Part shown: positions 31,901 through 45,200 of the stretch, in pieces
How positions within the stretch are numbered: position 1 is the stretch's first letter
How the letters are laid out: each line of letters starts with the position of its first letter
Origin: Neostapfia colusana
Lineage: Eukaryota; Streptophyta; Magnoliopsida; Poales; Poaceae
Direction of reading: 5' to 3'
Assembly (NCBI GenBank): GCA_030760725.1
Contig: JASWHV010000001.1
Span: 25,169,928 to 25,233,927 of the forward strand
DNA length: 64,000 bases
Translations under genes and position numbers: made by a program
Notes under the pieces: model-generated
Seen by the model: the letters and a program-made list of their open reading frames with translations, nothing else
Told to the model about the DNA's origin: nothing
The model's database searches: none

Positions 31901-32371
31901 GTAGAACGGAGAGTCCAAGCTAACAATCCGCGGACCGATGTCAAGAACAGCCCCGTGGTAGTTCATCCACGCCATTCCTAAGATCACATCGATCTTCTGC
32001 CCCTCTAACACAATGAGGGTTGTGGGGTATAATTTTCCACCTAAGCACAAGGGTGCTTTGATCACCACTTCATTAGCAGCTATGTTTCCACCGGGTGAGC
32101 TGATAAGGTAGTGATCTCTTGGTGTAGTAGTAGAGAGCTCAGCTTTGCACACAAATCTTCTACTGATGAAATTGTGTGTGGCTCCAGAGTCAAATAAAAT
32201 CACTATGGGTAGTTCATTGAGTGTGAACGTTCCCGCTAGCACAGGTGCACCTTCCGGCACATCCTCTAGAGCTGTATGGTAGATACACCCGGACTTTGGT
32301 GCTGTTCTTTGGAGCTGAGCACAGGATTGATTCATAACCTGCTCTAGTGTATTTTCTCTGTGGCGTATCCT
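28952..32371 (-). pseudogene. Element B pol: protease, RT, RNase H, integrase, chromodomain
   Basis: The polyprotein gene is in several frames. From 5' to 3' on the minus strand: protease (about 32230-31900; intact D-S-G-A active site near 32195), reverse transcriptase (about 31700-31130, with I-D-D-I near 31250), a frame change at 30881-30917, RNase H (about 30850-30480, with D-A-S near 30810), integrase zinc-binding region (about 30200-30050), catalytic core and chromodomain (29140-28952). A TGA at 29799-29801 falls in the conserved S-D-R-G segment of the integrase core, where the Arg codon CGA is expected. A further break near 29229 precedes the chromodomain. The chromodomain itself is complete. 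Decay is moderate, and most active-site residues are still present. Confidence 0.92.
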
Positions 32372-33452
32372 TTCTGGAAACCTCCTGCTGATGTGACCCA
32401 AATAACCGCACGTGAAGCACGGTTTCTCAGCCAGTTCTATGTTACTCTGAGTATGGACACTGGTTGTATTCTGTTGCGGCAAGAACGCTTGAGGAACAGA
32501 ATATTGTGGCTGCATATACCATTGTTACAGCTGTCCGAATTCAGAATACTGAGATGAACGACCCGAATATTGTTTGAGTCGTCTAGCCGGCTGCATCAGC
32601 TGACAGTTCAAGGTACCATCTACTCCCCGGTATTTATGAGGAGCAATATTGCGACTATCCGGTGGTATACTGTTCTTTCTTTTCTCAGCCTGAACTTATT
32701 GCTGAGCATCTTCAACCATGATGGTAGCACTCATCAATTCGTTGAAGTTATTTCGATCTGCTAAGACGAGCCTTTCCTTTAACTTGGGATTGAGGCTGTG
32801 AAAGAACCATTCGCACTTTTGTGCCTCAGTGTTCACATGTTCAGGCGCATACTGTGTCAGTTTGTTGAACACTTGCGAATGCTCGTATGCGTCCCTCCCC
32901 CCTTGTTTTAACACTAGAAACTCCTTGAGTTTCCGCTGAATTATTCCAGAAGGAACATGATAAGCAAAAAATGTCTTCCGGAATTCCGCCCACGTGAACT
33001 GATGTCCAGCTGGTAGGGAGGCGAGCTGATTTGCCCACCAAGAAGACTTTCAGATGTTTGGTGCATTGGAGCAACCCGAACTTAGATTCGATGGTACGGA
33101 TCAAGCTATCCGCCACCAGAGGATCCTCAGCTCCAATGAAAGCTGGTGGTTCAGTTGCCAAGAACTCAATGTAGGAACTCATTTGACGTTGGCGGAAGTC
33201 TTCATCTTGACATCCCCCTTGAAGGGATGTATTCATCACAAGGGTGCGGAGCAAGTCGGTTTGCTCATCGCTTGCACCCGTCATGGCGGCCAGAATGTCC
33301 GCCATTGTGACCATAGGTGAAGGTCCTGCTGGCGGCTGCGGTTGCGGAGCTCGCTGCTCCTGCTGTGGAGAGTTATCACCACCACCACCACTGGAACCAC
33401 CCACTTCACCCATAGAATGAGTTCGCACCATTCTGCAAATTAAAGAGTTCAT
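32372..33452 (-). pseudogene. Element B gag
   Basis: The start is likely the ATG at 33434-33432 or the one upstream at 33452; the former begins the expected Gag N-terminus. An N-terminal proline/glutamine-rich stretch is followed by the Gag fold. A frameshift near 33045 moves the rest to another frame (32914-32696), which ends in TAA at 32696-32698. The nucleocapsid part continues after it, with one zinc knuckle near 32420-32380 whose last Cys is replaced by Phe, so it reads CCH only. The gag/pol border is approximate. The protein would package element RNA; this copy cannot. Confidence 0.85.
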
Positions 33453-34636
33453 TATCAGCTCAACATTATCACTTGATTTATTCCATGAACAAAATAGTGA
33501 AACACTTATAATGAAGCCTTAACATGTAAGCAAAATGATTTATGCGCAAACTGATTCAACTAACAGCAAGGATTTAAAGTCAGATTGACCGGTCCTCAAA
33601 CAAACCCGATTTTCATCCAGTTGAAAGCACTTTCATAACTCAAGTTGAATACCAAAGTTGAAGTCAACTTAAATACCTTTCCAACGAGTATTCAAGTTCC
33701 TCCATATCACCTTTGTATCAAAAGTTATGATTGCTCAAAGTTGACAGAATTTCTGGATAAAATTTGCCAGCATCTCCTTTGTATGTGGCTGATTTTATCA
33801 CAGTTGTATATAAAAATACAATATGAATCTGAACCAACTTTGAACTACAACAATGTTGCATATCTCATAACCTTTCCAACGGTGTATCATAGGCTCCTTA
33901 GAGATTTTTCTACAGAAAGTTATGGCTTAAAAACAGAAAGACCCAGAGAGGTTTTTCTGCTGTCCTGGTTCTGGACAGTTTGCCTTCAACTGGACTTTTC
34001 ACCAATTTGGCATGTGATTTTGCTCTGGAGGTCTACAAAAAAGTTGTATAACACTTAAAAATATTTCCAGAACTGTATCACACACATTAATTGGGTAAAG
34101 CTACTCAGAGTTATGCTCTGTCCGGTTCCAGTAAGAATTCCTGCCGAAACAGAGCACTCTGTTTTTGAAATCTTTGAAGCCTAGTCATCCTCTCATTTGA
34201 ATCTTAGCTCAAAATAAGAGTTCAGTAACTAATATTTGTTTCAAACTTCTATTTTTAGTTGAAAGTTCGTTCATGAATCATTTCTTCATAGGGAAGAGGA
34301 TTATCAGTTTAGTACGGTGTCGATGCACCGTAAGAATCTTGTCGGTACTACGTTGCCTCACCAAAAGAAAAGCCTAACCAGATTATACCGTCATATCCGT
34401 ATTATAGGTGGCACTAAGACGGTCACTCACAAACGTGTGCTACTCGTACTACGGTTTCGTGGTTAAACCTGCATAAGTCACACTCAATTGTCAGGTTCGG
34501 CTGCACACTGAACCCGGTCCCAATACAGTTCGTACACCCGTCCGTCATCACTCACACAGGTGTTCTCAAGCCAAACACGCCTTGAGCTACGTGTTTACAT
34601 TACTAACCATGTGACAGGGTCTCCCATACTTGCCCG
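33453..34636 (-). other. Leader of B, part next to gag
   Basis: The untranslated leader is AT-rich next to gag and more GC-balanced from about 34310. I see no gene. It is separated from the rest of the leader (38684-39010) by insertion H. Confidence 0.65.
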
Positions 34637-34699
34637 TGTAACACCCTCAAGTTTATTTCCATGCATCGCATACATTTTTCATGTAGAGAAACATTATAA

Positions 34700-35085
34700 A
34701 AAAAGTAGAAATGGAGAAAGAACTATTAAAGTTGGAGAAAGAACCATAGAAATGGAGAAAAGAACCATAGAAATGGAGAAATGGCCATAGAAATGGAGGA
34801 AGGAACCATGGAAATGGAGAAAGAACCATAGAAATGGAGGAAGGGGCCATAGAAATGGAGGAAAAACCACAGAAATGGAGAAGGGAATATAGAAATGGAG
34901 AATGGGGCATACAAATGGAGAAGGGCAATGTAGAAATGGAGAATGGGACATAGAAATGGAGAGGGGAATGTAGAAATTGAGAATGGGACATAGAAATGGA
35001 GAGGGGAATGTAGAAATGGAGAATGGGACATAGAAATGGAGAGGGGAATGTAGAAATGGAGCAAGTGACATATAAATGGTGAGGA
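34700..35085 (+). repeat. AGAAATGGAG-type minisatellite in the U3 of H
   Basis: Units of about 18-21 bp built on ATAGAAATGGAGAA alternate between GGGACAT and GGGAATG types, giving a higher-order unit near 40 bp at 34920-35060. The same segment is present once in LTR1 (near 3468) and LTR2 (near 11803). Long open frames over this array are periodic repeat translations. Confidence 0.9.
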
Positions 35086-35298
35086 ATGGTAAAAAGATAG
35101 CTGAAATAAGCCATTCCCAAATTTCCATTAAATTTTCCAAATTCCCCAATTCCACAAAAGGGGAATTTTCCCCACATTTGGGGGGATAAAATCCCCAAGG
35201 CTGCCGCACCTAACTGAAAAGATAAGTTTGTTGAGATCCAAAATTGAGTAGGACTCTTATTTGAGCTCCAATTGGAGTAGGACTCCTCTTTTTCCCGT

Positions 35299-35306
35299 TA
35301 TAAATA
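35299..35306 (+). promoter_or_regulatory. TATA box of H
   Basis: TATAAATA lies at the same place as in LTR2, just after the shared GGAGTAGGACTCC segment. Confidence 0.7.
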
Positions 35307-37132
35307 TAACCCCACCCCCTTGGCCGACCCCTCTCTATTTTGGACGTCCTGCCCCTGCTGCCAAGCCCCCTTCCTTGCTGCCACGTCGCCAAGTTCCCCA
35401 CCCTTGCCGGAATTTGGCCGCCGTCGAGCCCTGTCGAGCCCCGACGTCGCCGGAGAAGAAGCCCGACGATCTGTCCTACCAAAATCTTCCATAGAAATAC
35501 TCCCCGCTGCTGCCATTGCAAGAAGGAAGGCCCTGCCACCAAGAAGGAAGTGAGGTAGGTCTCCATTACCCATCTTACGACGTTGCCGCTGTTTCTACGC
35601 ATCCGTTTTCTTCGCCCCATTCGAACAGAAACTTTTATGTGTGGACAGATCGTGTTTTGATAGATTTTTTACGGTGGAACTGATCTAGATCTTGAGTCAA
35701 GATCATCACCACGTCCACACTTCATCCCAGCACCCTTGTTCATCATAAAACCCCATGAAAGCACGTAAAAACATGCAAAAACACGTACAAACTGGATTAA
35801 TGAAACTGCACTATAGGATTTGCATTCATCTACCCCATTGCATCTTGAGTAAAGTTTGTGCATGATGTTTGATTGCTGTAAATTTTGTATGTGCGTGATC
35901 GTGAGTAGAAGAACAAGCTCAAAAGTTCATCTACGAGGAACTACAGCACCAAGACATCGAGACACTCGAACAACAAGAATCACAGGAGCAAGGCAAGTGC
36001 CCCTTGACCATATTGATCCCATGTTTTGAAACTGTTTTGTTTGCGAAAACTCGTATGCTTGAGTCAACTTGATGGGACACCCTTTTATAGGAGTTTACTA
36101 GTTTTATTAACCATCCTTGTCTCCGGGAAAGTTCATGAGTCGGGTACGGTCGTTTTTCCTTTTTGCTTCGCTTAATCTACGGGATATGGGAAGCTGAATT
36201 AAAACGTGTCTAGCTACTGCACTCATATGAATAATAATGATGAGATCTTGAGAATGTTAATGGGCATGGAATCGGGGAGATCTAGGCAAGCTTGGTTCAT
36301 GAATGTTGCTGGATGAGATGGTGGTGCTTGCCGAAGATCTAAGGACCGGTTCATGCGAGAATATGCTAGGAAAACAGTGCCACCACAAGGCCAAGTATGG
36401 GTGCGGCTTAGCTGATTAATTAGGTGTGTTGCTAGCTTGTTATGGATTGTGGATGGCGCGGGGAATGGGAGTCGAGGAGGACTGCCCTGGGAACTGCATG
36501 GCACAAGAGGGGGCCCGTGGGTGGGAGAATGGTGATTCGAGCCTGCCGGTGAAACCTCAGTGAGTCCATACATCTAGTAGCCCCTTTGTAAAGGCTATTT
36601 TGTGATCTCTTGACCATACACCGACTGTTGTGTACTGGTATAATGGAGTTTCTGCAGTCGCCAACGGGTGACCAAATCACGAACTTGTGGGTAAAGTGGT
36701 GCCACCTCTGCAGAGTGTAAAACTATCATGATAGCCGTGCTTCCAGTCACAGGCACCTGGCCAACTTCCATGATTAGAGGGAAAACTTGGGATGGTTATT
36801 CGGTATGGTTATGGTATGGACATTGGGATTGGTTTTGGGACTGTTTCGAGTCATGACAATGAGTTTGGTTTCGGTTATATGAAAAGGAGATGGCTATGAA
36901 TATTTATGAGTATGAGATGAACTTGAGAAAGATTAATGGCTGGATAAGACTTGATAAATGGTGATTTATAATGAGATAATGTTGCTGAATTACTTTATTA
37001 TGATGGGATAAATTTCACCTAGAGATAGTTGCTGTTTTTATCATATTTGTGAAATAAAATTTGCTTGCTGCAATGAGCCTTTTTATTCCCTACCTTATTG
37101 TAAGCTACATGTCATACCTTTCCCGCACTTGC

Positions 37133-37151
37133 TGAGTATAACATGTACTCA
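37133..37151 (+). other. Conserved LTR hairpin, first copy in H
   Basis: TGAGTAT and GTACTCA pair around AACAT. The C to T change turns the innermost C-G pair into a U-G wobble in RNA. Confidence 0.6.
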
Positions 37152-38329
37152 CCGTTGTATTACCACATAAACATCAGCTACAGGAGATGAGTACTTCGAG
37201 GACCATGTGGAGTACTAGGCGTGCAAACTACCGTCAACATGCCTGTGGAGTTGAAGATAGGGGCTGCTGCTATTTAGTTATTTCCGCTGTTGTTTAGAGA
37301 CTTCCGCTGCAAGAATAAGTTAGAGATTCATGAGTGAGACAATGAGTCGATGTAATAAAGTACTTAAATACTATTTATTCATGGTTATATTCTGAATTCA
37401 ATTTGTGGATAACATGTGTATGTGTGATGAACATCCTGGGCACACATATGCATTTACTTGGTTCTGTTTTCGGAACTGGGTGTCACAGTTAATGGGCATG
37501 GAATCAGGGAGATCTAGGAAAGCTTGGTTCATGAATGTTGCTGGATGAGATGGTGGTGCTTGCCGTAGATCTAAGGACCGGTTCATGCGAGAATATGCCA
37601 GGAAAACAGTGCCACCAGAAGACCAAGTATGGGTGCGGCTTAGCTGATTAATTAGGTGTGTTGCTAGCTTGTTATGGACCGTGGATGGCGCGGGGAATGG
37701 GAGTCGAGGAGGACTGCCCTGGGAACTGCATGGCACAAGAGGGGGCCCGTTGGTGGGAGAATGGTGATTCGAGCCTGCTCCTTTGTAAAGGCTATTTTGT
37801 GATCTCTTGTCCATACACCGACGGTTGTGTACTGGTATAATGGAGGTTCTGCAGTCACCGACGGGTGACAAAATCACGAACTTGTAGGTAAAGTGGTGCC
37901 ACCTCTGCAGAGTGTAAAACTATCATGATAGCCGTGCTTCCGGTCACAAGCACCTGGTCAACTTCCATGATTAGAGGGAAAACTTGGGATGGTTATTCGG
38001 TATGGTTATGGTATGGACATTGGGATTGGTTTTGGGACTGTTTCGAGTCACGACAATGAGTTTGGTTTCGGTTATATGAAAAGGAGATGGCTATGAATAT
38101 TTATGAGTATGAGATGAACTTGAGAAAGATTAATGGCTGGATGAGACTTGATAAATGGTGATTTATAATGAGATAATGTTGCTGAATTACTTGATTATGA
38201 TGGGATAAATTTCACCTAGAGATAGTTGCTGTTTTTATCATTTTTGTGAAATAAAATTTGCTTGCTGCAATGAGCCTTTTTATTGCCTACCTTGTTGTAT
38301 GCTACATGTCACACCTTTCCCGCACTTTC

Positions 38330-38348
38330 TGAGTACGACATGTACTCA
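38330..38348 (+). other. Conserved LTR hairpin, second copy in H
   Basis: TGAGTAC/GTACTCA with loop GACAT, as in LTR1, about 335 bases before the end of the duplicated part. Confidence 0.65.
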
Positions 38349-38683
38349 CCCTTGCATTACCACATAAACATCAGCTACAGGAGATGAGTACTTCGAGGAC
38401 CATGTGGAGTACTAGGCGTGCGAACTACCGTCAACATGCCTGTGGAGTCGAAGATGGATCCTGCTGTCTTTAGTCACTTTCCGCTGTCGTTAGAGTCTTC
38501 CGCTGCAAGAATAAGATAGACATTCATGAGTGCGACATTGAGTCCTTGTAATAAAGTACTTAAACCCTATTTATTCGTGGTTATATTCTGAATTCAGTTT
38601 GTGGATTACATGTGTATGTGTGATGAACATCCTGGGCACACATATGCATTCACTTGGTTCTATTTTCGGAACCGGGTGTCACA

Positions 38684-39025
38684 GCACGTAGCACGCCAGG
38701 GAAAGGCGTTGCTTGAATACCCCAAACGACATGAAGAGTCGTAGAGGATACCAAAGTTGGCCGGGTTACCTGCCACCCGTGAGGCTCCACCCTTCAGCTT
38801 ATGCGCACTGCTGGACAGCGCTTACGTGCACCCCCCAAGACACATGAAGTCCCGAGATGCACGATTTTCTGACATAATCCAATAGTTTAGGTTGCCACCT
38901 TTATTATATGCTATTATAGTAGTCCTTATGTAGGCCTAATATTGTTATCTCCCCGTTTCCTAAGTTTTTATCATAATACGATCCTTATTCCGTGCGCTAT
39001 TACCAATGCGGCTCTGATACCACAC
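38684..39025 (-). other. Leader of B, part next to the 5' LTR, with primer site
   Basis: The minus strand at 39022-39011 reads TGGTATCAGAGC, the initiator-Met tRNA primer site, three bases inside the LTR border. The rest is untranslated leader with no gene. Confidence 0.85.
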
Positions 39026-39404
39026 TATGAGGGCCCAGAACTGATCACGGGGTCGTGCCGCTAGCCCGGGAAACACATTGGGTGGTATCATGTGATGCGG
39101 CACCCAACAGCACACATAATAAAGCATCATATTACATAAATCAAGCGGAAACTTACAAAGTGTGAATTTTACAAATATTTCTCAAAATAATCTACAGCTG
39201 AAGACTAATACAACTCACGTCTCATATCTATGCTAAGCAATAGAGAAGACGTCCAACCCGCGGACCCTTCTCACTAGCAACACGATCACAATAGCAGCGG
39301 CGGGTTTTCCATGAGTTCACCACTCAGAGAGTTCTGAGTCTCTTCGGACAACCATACTCATCAGCGTAGTGTTATTACCTGCAAAACAACTCATGCAGTA
39401 TCCT

Positions 39405-39419
39405 TGAGCATAAAGCTCA
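39405..39419 (-). other. Conserved LTR hairpin, copy in the B 5' LTR
   Basis: TGAGC/GCTCA around ATAAA, about 379 bases from the LTR end. Confidence 0.65.
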
Positions 39420-42215
39420 GCAAGACTTAACCGTCAACCCTAATCATGGAACTCTAGATGCTGAATATAGAGGGCTTGATTAATGAAGTTTGCACAAACG
39501 ATGAACTTGAGCTAAAGAAGAGTGCTTACTTCAAGTTTTAAGCAACATGTATAGCCCTCGCACAATTTACATCGAGACTCCACAATCAAACAAGAAACGC
39601 TTCATCTCGATGCCACTTGCCCGAGGAGAAAGTAACTTCAGTGAGCTACCCTAGACCCATACAGACCTTGCGCCAGCAACACCGAGACTCCACAATCAAA
39701 CAAGAAACGCTTTGTCTCGACACTACTAGCCCAAGGTGGAAAGTAAATTTAGTGAAGGTGTTGATCATCCCTCATTTCCAATATGAGGATTATTCACGAA
39801 GCATATCAACTTTTTCCCAGTTTATTACTACGTCACGACGTAGAGAACAAGTATGCTCACTACCGCGAGCGACGGTGATTCGAATCAAAAACACCCGTCT
39901 GACACGACACATACGCCCGTCTGAGACCGGTGATCAACTGATCCCCTCAACGTCGTATGTGGCAACCTTTCACACGACACCCAAATATCGAACCGGTCCC
40001 ACCGACTTGGATTAAGTATCACTATGGCAAACCCTCATAGAGCCGACTTCTCTATCCTTTCAGCATCTGCATAAGACGGTGGGGATTGCCTTGATGCCCA
40101 GGTTAACATGTTACATCAGTTTCCTGGGTCCCATATAGCCAGTATGAATCCGGTACACAGCTGAAACTTGTCCCACAGGGCCACACACGAGAACGGGCCT
40201 TAATCGACTTAGACAGAGACTAGGTTCACAGGACCACATCCTTGAGCCTTCCATCAACTTCCCGGTCTCCATTCCGAACTATAAGGATCAATTTCCAACT
40301 CTTCCGATTGATCCCCCTTAATCCCGGTTCACGAGTAGGAAACAGCCTACTCGAGTTATGCCCCTTTAAATCCACTTTTGTTAACTTGAGATCAGCAGTT
40401 ATAATTAAGTTATAACCTATTTTAAATCAAACTCTAGGGTTTTTCTGGGTTATGCATGTGGAGTGTCATACCAACCTAGCCATAATGCAAAACTAATATT
40501 CTAGATAATATAAAGTGTATACAAATAAAAAAACTTGTAAATTTGGATGAAAACCGGGGCTTGCCTTTATTTTGCAGGGGACTAGTATATAATGTTCAGT
40601 TAGTGAAGACCACTTGAGGCTTGATCACTCGCCTTCCTCCCTCTTTGATCTCCACTCCGATTGTTTCACAATCTTCACGTAGATGCTACACGTGATGAAT
40701 ATGCATATGCATTTAATTGTAAAGATTTTTGCTAACAATTTCTAATGACATGTTTAAAAACTGGAACTCTGTTTAAGAATTTAAAATGACACTGGTGCTA
40801 AGGTTTGGGTTTGGGTTAATCAACATGATGAAGTGCTAAGTGTTTTCCCCACTTGTGTTTTGAGCCCCTAAAGAGGTTAAACAGAACAGGGGTTATCCAG
40901 AGCTCAAATGGAGCTGAAAATTTTCATATGAGTTCCTTGTCACAAGAAAATGTTCTGGACCAGAAATTAGCACTTTTCATTGAGTGGTTTATTCAGAACA
41001 ACTCTCTAAGCAATTAAGCAAAAAGAAGTTAATTCTGAAGGAACTCACATTTTCTTGTCAAATTTAGTGAACAACAATTTCAATTATAGTTCATAGATCC
41101 TGCATGAATATTCCTAGGATTTTTGGAGCTAAGATTTCCCAGAACTGAATTTCCAAGTTTTGGAAATTCTCTGAAAATGTTTCTGCATTCATTTGAACAC
41201 AGCAACTTGAAATTAGAATTCTCCTAATCAAATCAACTCCAAATGAGATGAAATTTTTACAGGTGTTTACTAACCTCATAAAAAATATTCTGGCAAAATG
41301 TGAGGATTTTTGGATGAACCAAACTCCCTCTAAAATTCTTTTGCTGAAAAGCTTTAAAGAATTTTCCAAATTAAAATAATGGTTTCATAAAAATTGGTTT
41401 GCATATTTGGATAGAGTTTTTCAACCTGAATCCAACCCAATTTGAATCACTAAATTTGGAGATTCCTAGCAAAAGTTATGAGGTTCTAAATTTTGGGGAA
41501 ATTCTGGAATTCAAATTAACCGGGAAAAGTTCAAATCCCTGACAGCGGGCCTGGTAGCTACGTGTCAGTCTCTCGGGTAAACCACATGGTGCCACAGTGT
41601 CCTTCCCGCGCTGTCCCAAAATGATCCGAGGCCACAACAGATCCTCCCCGTTTTAAACTCAGACGCTGACGTGTGGGGCTGACCCATCCTTCGTCTATCT
41701 CCAGTCCCCCGCGCGCCCGCGCCACCGAGCTCGCTGGAGCGCGACTGAACTCGGTCGTCCGGCCGTCTCCCGCGCTGCACCTTTCCGCCATCCCCTAAAC
41801 CCGTGCACTGAACACGTTGGAGGAACTTCCCCCGACCGGCGGTGGCTCCAACACAGCCCGCGACGGTGCGACGGCTCGGTGCAAGTTCGGCGATGTCGCC
41901 CGTCCCTTCTAGCCCGCCAAAACTTTGGTGGAGTGGATCTACAGCACCGGTGGATGCTAGAGGAGGTTGACATGGTCGTACAAAGGCTCAGAAATGGCTC
42001 TAAGATAGCTTTCATCGTGTGCCCGAGATGAAAACGGCGGTGCACCGTCGGAAAATCTCAAATTAGGTCCTCTAATCCTCATCTTAGGCGGTGTTATCAT
42101 GTGTGGAGGATCACGAGCTAGTCTAGAGAGTGTGTGCAAAGTTTGCTGAATGATTAACAAAGAATGACCGGGAATTTCAGTTTTCCTTACCCGAGAGTCT
42201 GTTTACACCGGCCGG

Positions 42216-45200
42216 TGTGGGGACCACCCCGTGGTTCACCCACTCCAGGATCGCAGAGGGTGGTGCCTTGCGATGCGGCACCCAACAGCACACACGAAAA
42301 GAATTAAGAACAACATACAAACTTTTATTTGATATAAAACAGCGGAAGTCTTTTTACAAAAACTTATACAGTGGAAGTATTATACATAGCTACTCTCTCA
42401 TCCTAACTAAGCAAAAGTGTAGCTGTCCAGCCCGGGGACGCCACACACTAGCAACATCAAACCGGAGATCACGGCGGCGTGCAGCGCTCCAGCTCGGCCG
42501 TGTACCCCGATGGGGGTATCGCCTCGTCCTCGGACCCGTCCTCATAGCTCTCACCTGCACACAGCTCAAACATTGCAACCTTGAGCACGAAGGCTCAGCA
42601 AGTCTTAACCGATAACCCTAGGCATGGAACTCTACATGCAAGGATGTGTAAGATAGGAAAAAGGACTTCGCAATAAAGACACGCCTACATGTTGATCCTT
42701 ATTTTCAGATTTATAGCAACAGTTTAATGAGCCTTAGGCAGCCATCACATCGGAAGTCCACGATCAAACAAGAAACGCTTTCCTCCGATGTGGTGATGCC
42801 CAAAGTGGAATATAAACGTAATTAGCTCTATAACTACAAGATACAAGGTTTCAAGACATTAATAGTTCAATACAACATATTCAGTTGGCTTATTTCACTT
42901 CTTACTACGTCACAGCGCAGTGAACAAGCGGGTACTCAAATAACCGCGAGGGACGGTGATTGCAATCAGGACACACCCGGATAACACGTCACATACACCC
43001 ACTTTCAGAAGCGTGATTCCACACCCCTTCCTACTCTGTTGTATGCAACAACCTTTCAAAGGCAACCCAAATGTCGAACCGGTCCATCCGTAACGGGCAG
43101 GAGGTCCCCACGTGGAGCGTGTCTGTGCCCACCGGCAGATTTACACCTTGCTACCCTCAACCCGCACCTATAAAACGGTTGGGTAAGCCTCGGCACCCAG
43201 GTTAACCAATTACATCGGTTTCCTGGTTCCCATATGCCAGTATGCATCCGGTACTGTTCGATACTTGTCCAGCAGGGCCGCACACGGCTGGGTCCTAAAT
43301 CGACACCAACAGGGCTACGCACGTGAGACCTCCGCTCGCTGCATCCTATCCCCCTGCTGGGTCTCATTTTCACCACTTTAAGCCATTCTCTACCTCTTAT
43401 CATCTCGTGTGATAACTACCTATCTCGCGAGTAGATTCCAACCACTCGACTTCTACCGAGATCCTAAGAACATTAGCACGGCATCCTCTACTCGTCGAGT
43501 TTGTAAACTACCCAACCCTCCATAAGATTTAAAGGTTATGCAAGTGGGGTTTCAATCACCCTAACTCTAATGCAAGCAATTCACCTTAAACATAAGTGAT
43601 ACAAATGAAGAATTTGCAAAAGTACTTAAATGCAAACCGGGGCTTGCCTGGTTGCGAGTCAGAGGAGAAGTTAGCTTCTGGTGGGAGGACGTCCAAGGGC
43701 TCCGGTGCGTCCTCAACTTTGGTCACTATTATGAGATGTAACAAAATATATGTATAAGTATTAAGGACTTATAAGAAGTAAACTTCATTCATAGATACTG
43801 CTATTTAGGATCCTTAATTGGCTTTGGTATTTTTACAGTGAAGACTAGACCCTCTAAGGATGATCTGAGCAAAATTTGGAGAAATGTCATTGCACAAGGT
43901 AGTTTCCAAAATTCCTACAAGTACAACGCTTCTCTGAATTTTGAGCCCAAATCAGGAGCTTTGACATAGTTAAAAGTGGAAGGTCTGATTAGGGTAAGTC
44001 TCCATGGTTCTAACAAAATTTGTTTCACCATTTTTGGAGCTACCAACAGAGAGATATGAATTTTTGAAGTTGGACAAGAGTTCTGAAAAGTTTCTGTTTA
44101 AATTTGAATTTTCAAATAAAGGCTGAACTATGGAAGGCAATTTAGCCTAGCAAATGAACTCCAATGAAATACAAATTTTTACTGGAGATCTGCTACTATG
44201 AAAAAGATTAGCTGCCCAAATTTGGGAATGTTTCATAAAGAATCGCTCATGTAATAAATCTTTAAAGGATTTAATAAAAACAATTCAACAGAAATTCCTG
44301 GGCATTTTCATAACAAGCAATTTGTTCCTCTGTGAAGTACTACTCATGAGGATTCCAACAAAATTGGTCTCACCCTTTTTGGAGTTTTCGACACAAAGTT
44401 ATGGGTCTCCAAAGTTTGAACTGAATTAGGAAAATCTGGAAATGTTTAAACCCGACAGTGGGTCCCACTTGCCAGTCCTGTCTTCAACCTCGCGCCAAAA
44501 CAGAGGACCCGCGGCGTTGCTCCGGCAAGGGTCGCCGGAATCAACTTCCCGGCCACCTTACGGCTTCAAACTTGCCGCCCCCTACTAAGTTGGCACGCTG
44601 AACTCGCTGGCATGGTCTTCGGCGGCCGGCGATGCCCGGAGGGTGGTGCGCGACGGTGACAGTGTGCCCCTAGGATTCTGGAAAGGTCAACCGAGCCCCA
44701 TACCTCACCAAACGCTCAGATTTTTGTCTCTGGAGCACCAGTGGACGGTGCAGAAGCTAGTAATGGCCTCTAACGCCGGTGAAACAACCGGCAACCAGTG
44801 GCTCCACAGTGACCCGAGGTGCTTTTGCACCGGCAACTAAGAAAACAGCTAGAACTCCCTCATTTCTTGACATTTCCGCTCGGTTCTTTGTCGAGGAGGG
44901 GTGCTAGGAAGTATGGAGGTTGTGTGCAAGCTTGCTCGAGCTCTATTGGATCGTGCAACACGAATTTTGGGTTAGACTGAGCACTACCCGACTGCACACA
45001 GTTTCGGGAAACGGCAAAATTCTCGTCACCGGTTCTAGCAACCACTAAACGGCATCCGGCTACACAATCAGGACATGCAAACGCATCTTTCATGTACAGC
45101 AAGTTGTGGAAGAGGGTGGCCGTGGTGCTCTGTCCATGGTGGCCCGACTTCGCTTCCCGCCGGTGGCTTCGGTTCTTGGCGCCGATCCTCGAATTAGGGC

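Larger units (their letters stand above)
34637..38683 (+). mobile_element. Element H: A-family LTR with a tandem duplication of its 3' part
   Basis: It starts TGTAACACCC like LTR1 and first reaches an LTR end (TGTCACA) at 37487. A second copy of the last 1.2 kb then follows (37488-38683), ending again in GGGTGTCACA. Flanks are GCCCG (34632-34636) and GCACG (38684-38688), a target duplication with one mismatch around the whole unit. There is no internal region. Instead of the G-box array it carries a different tandem array (34700-35085). The TATA box is at 35299-35306, GGACCGGTTC at 36343-36352 and 37575-37584, and hairpins near 37133 and 38330. Confidence 0.88.
36256..38683 (+). repeat. Direct tandem duplication of the H LTR 3' part
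   Basis: Unit 1 is 36256-37487 (1232 bp) and unit 2 is 37488-38683 (1196 bp). The junction joins TGTCACA to GTTAATGGGC. Unit 2 lacks about 38 bp after 37779 that are present in unit 1 near 36546-36584. Confidence 0.9.

Noticed and set aside
34312..34332. Short inverted repeat ACGGTG/CACCGT in the B leader
   Set aside because: Six-base arms are common by chance, and there is no second copy to test conservation.
34653..35209. Overlapping long minus-strand open frames rich in Phe, Ser, His and Pro
   Set aside because: They are periodic translations of the AGAAATGGAG minisatellite in all three frames, with no domain.
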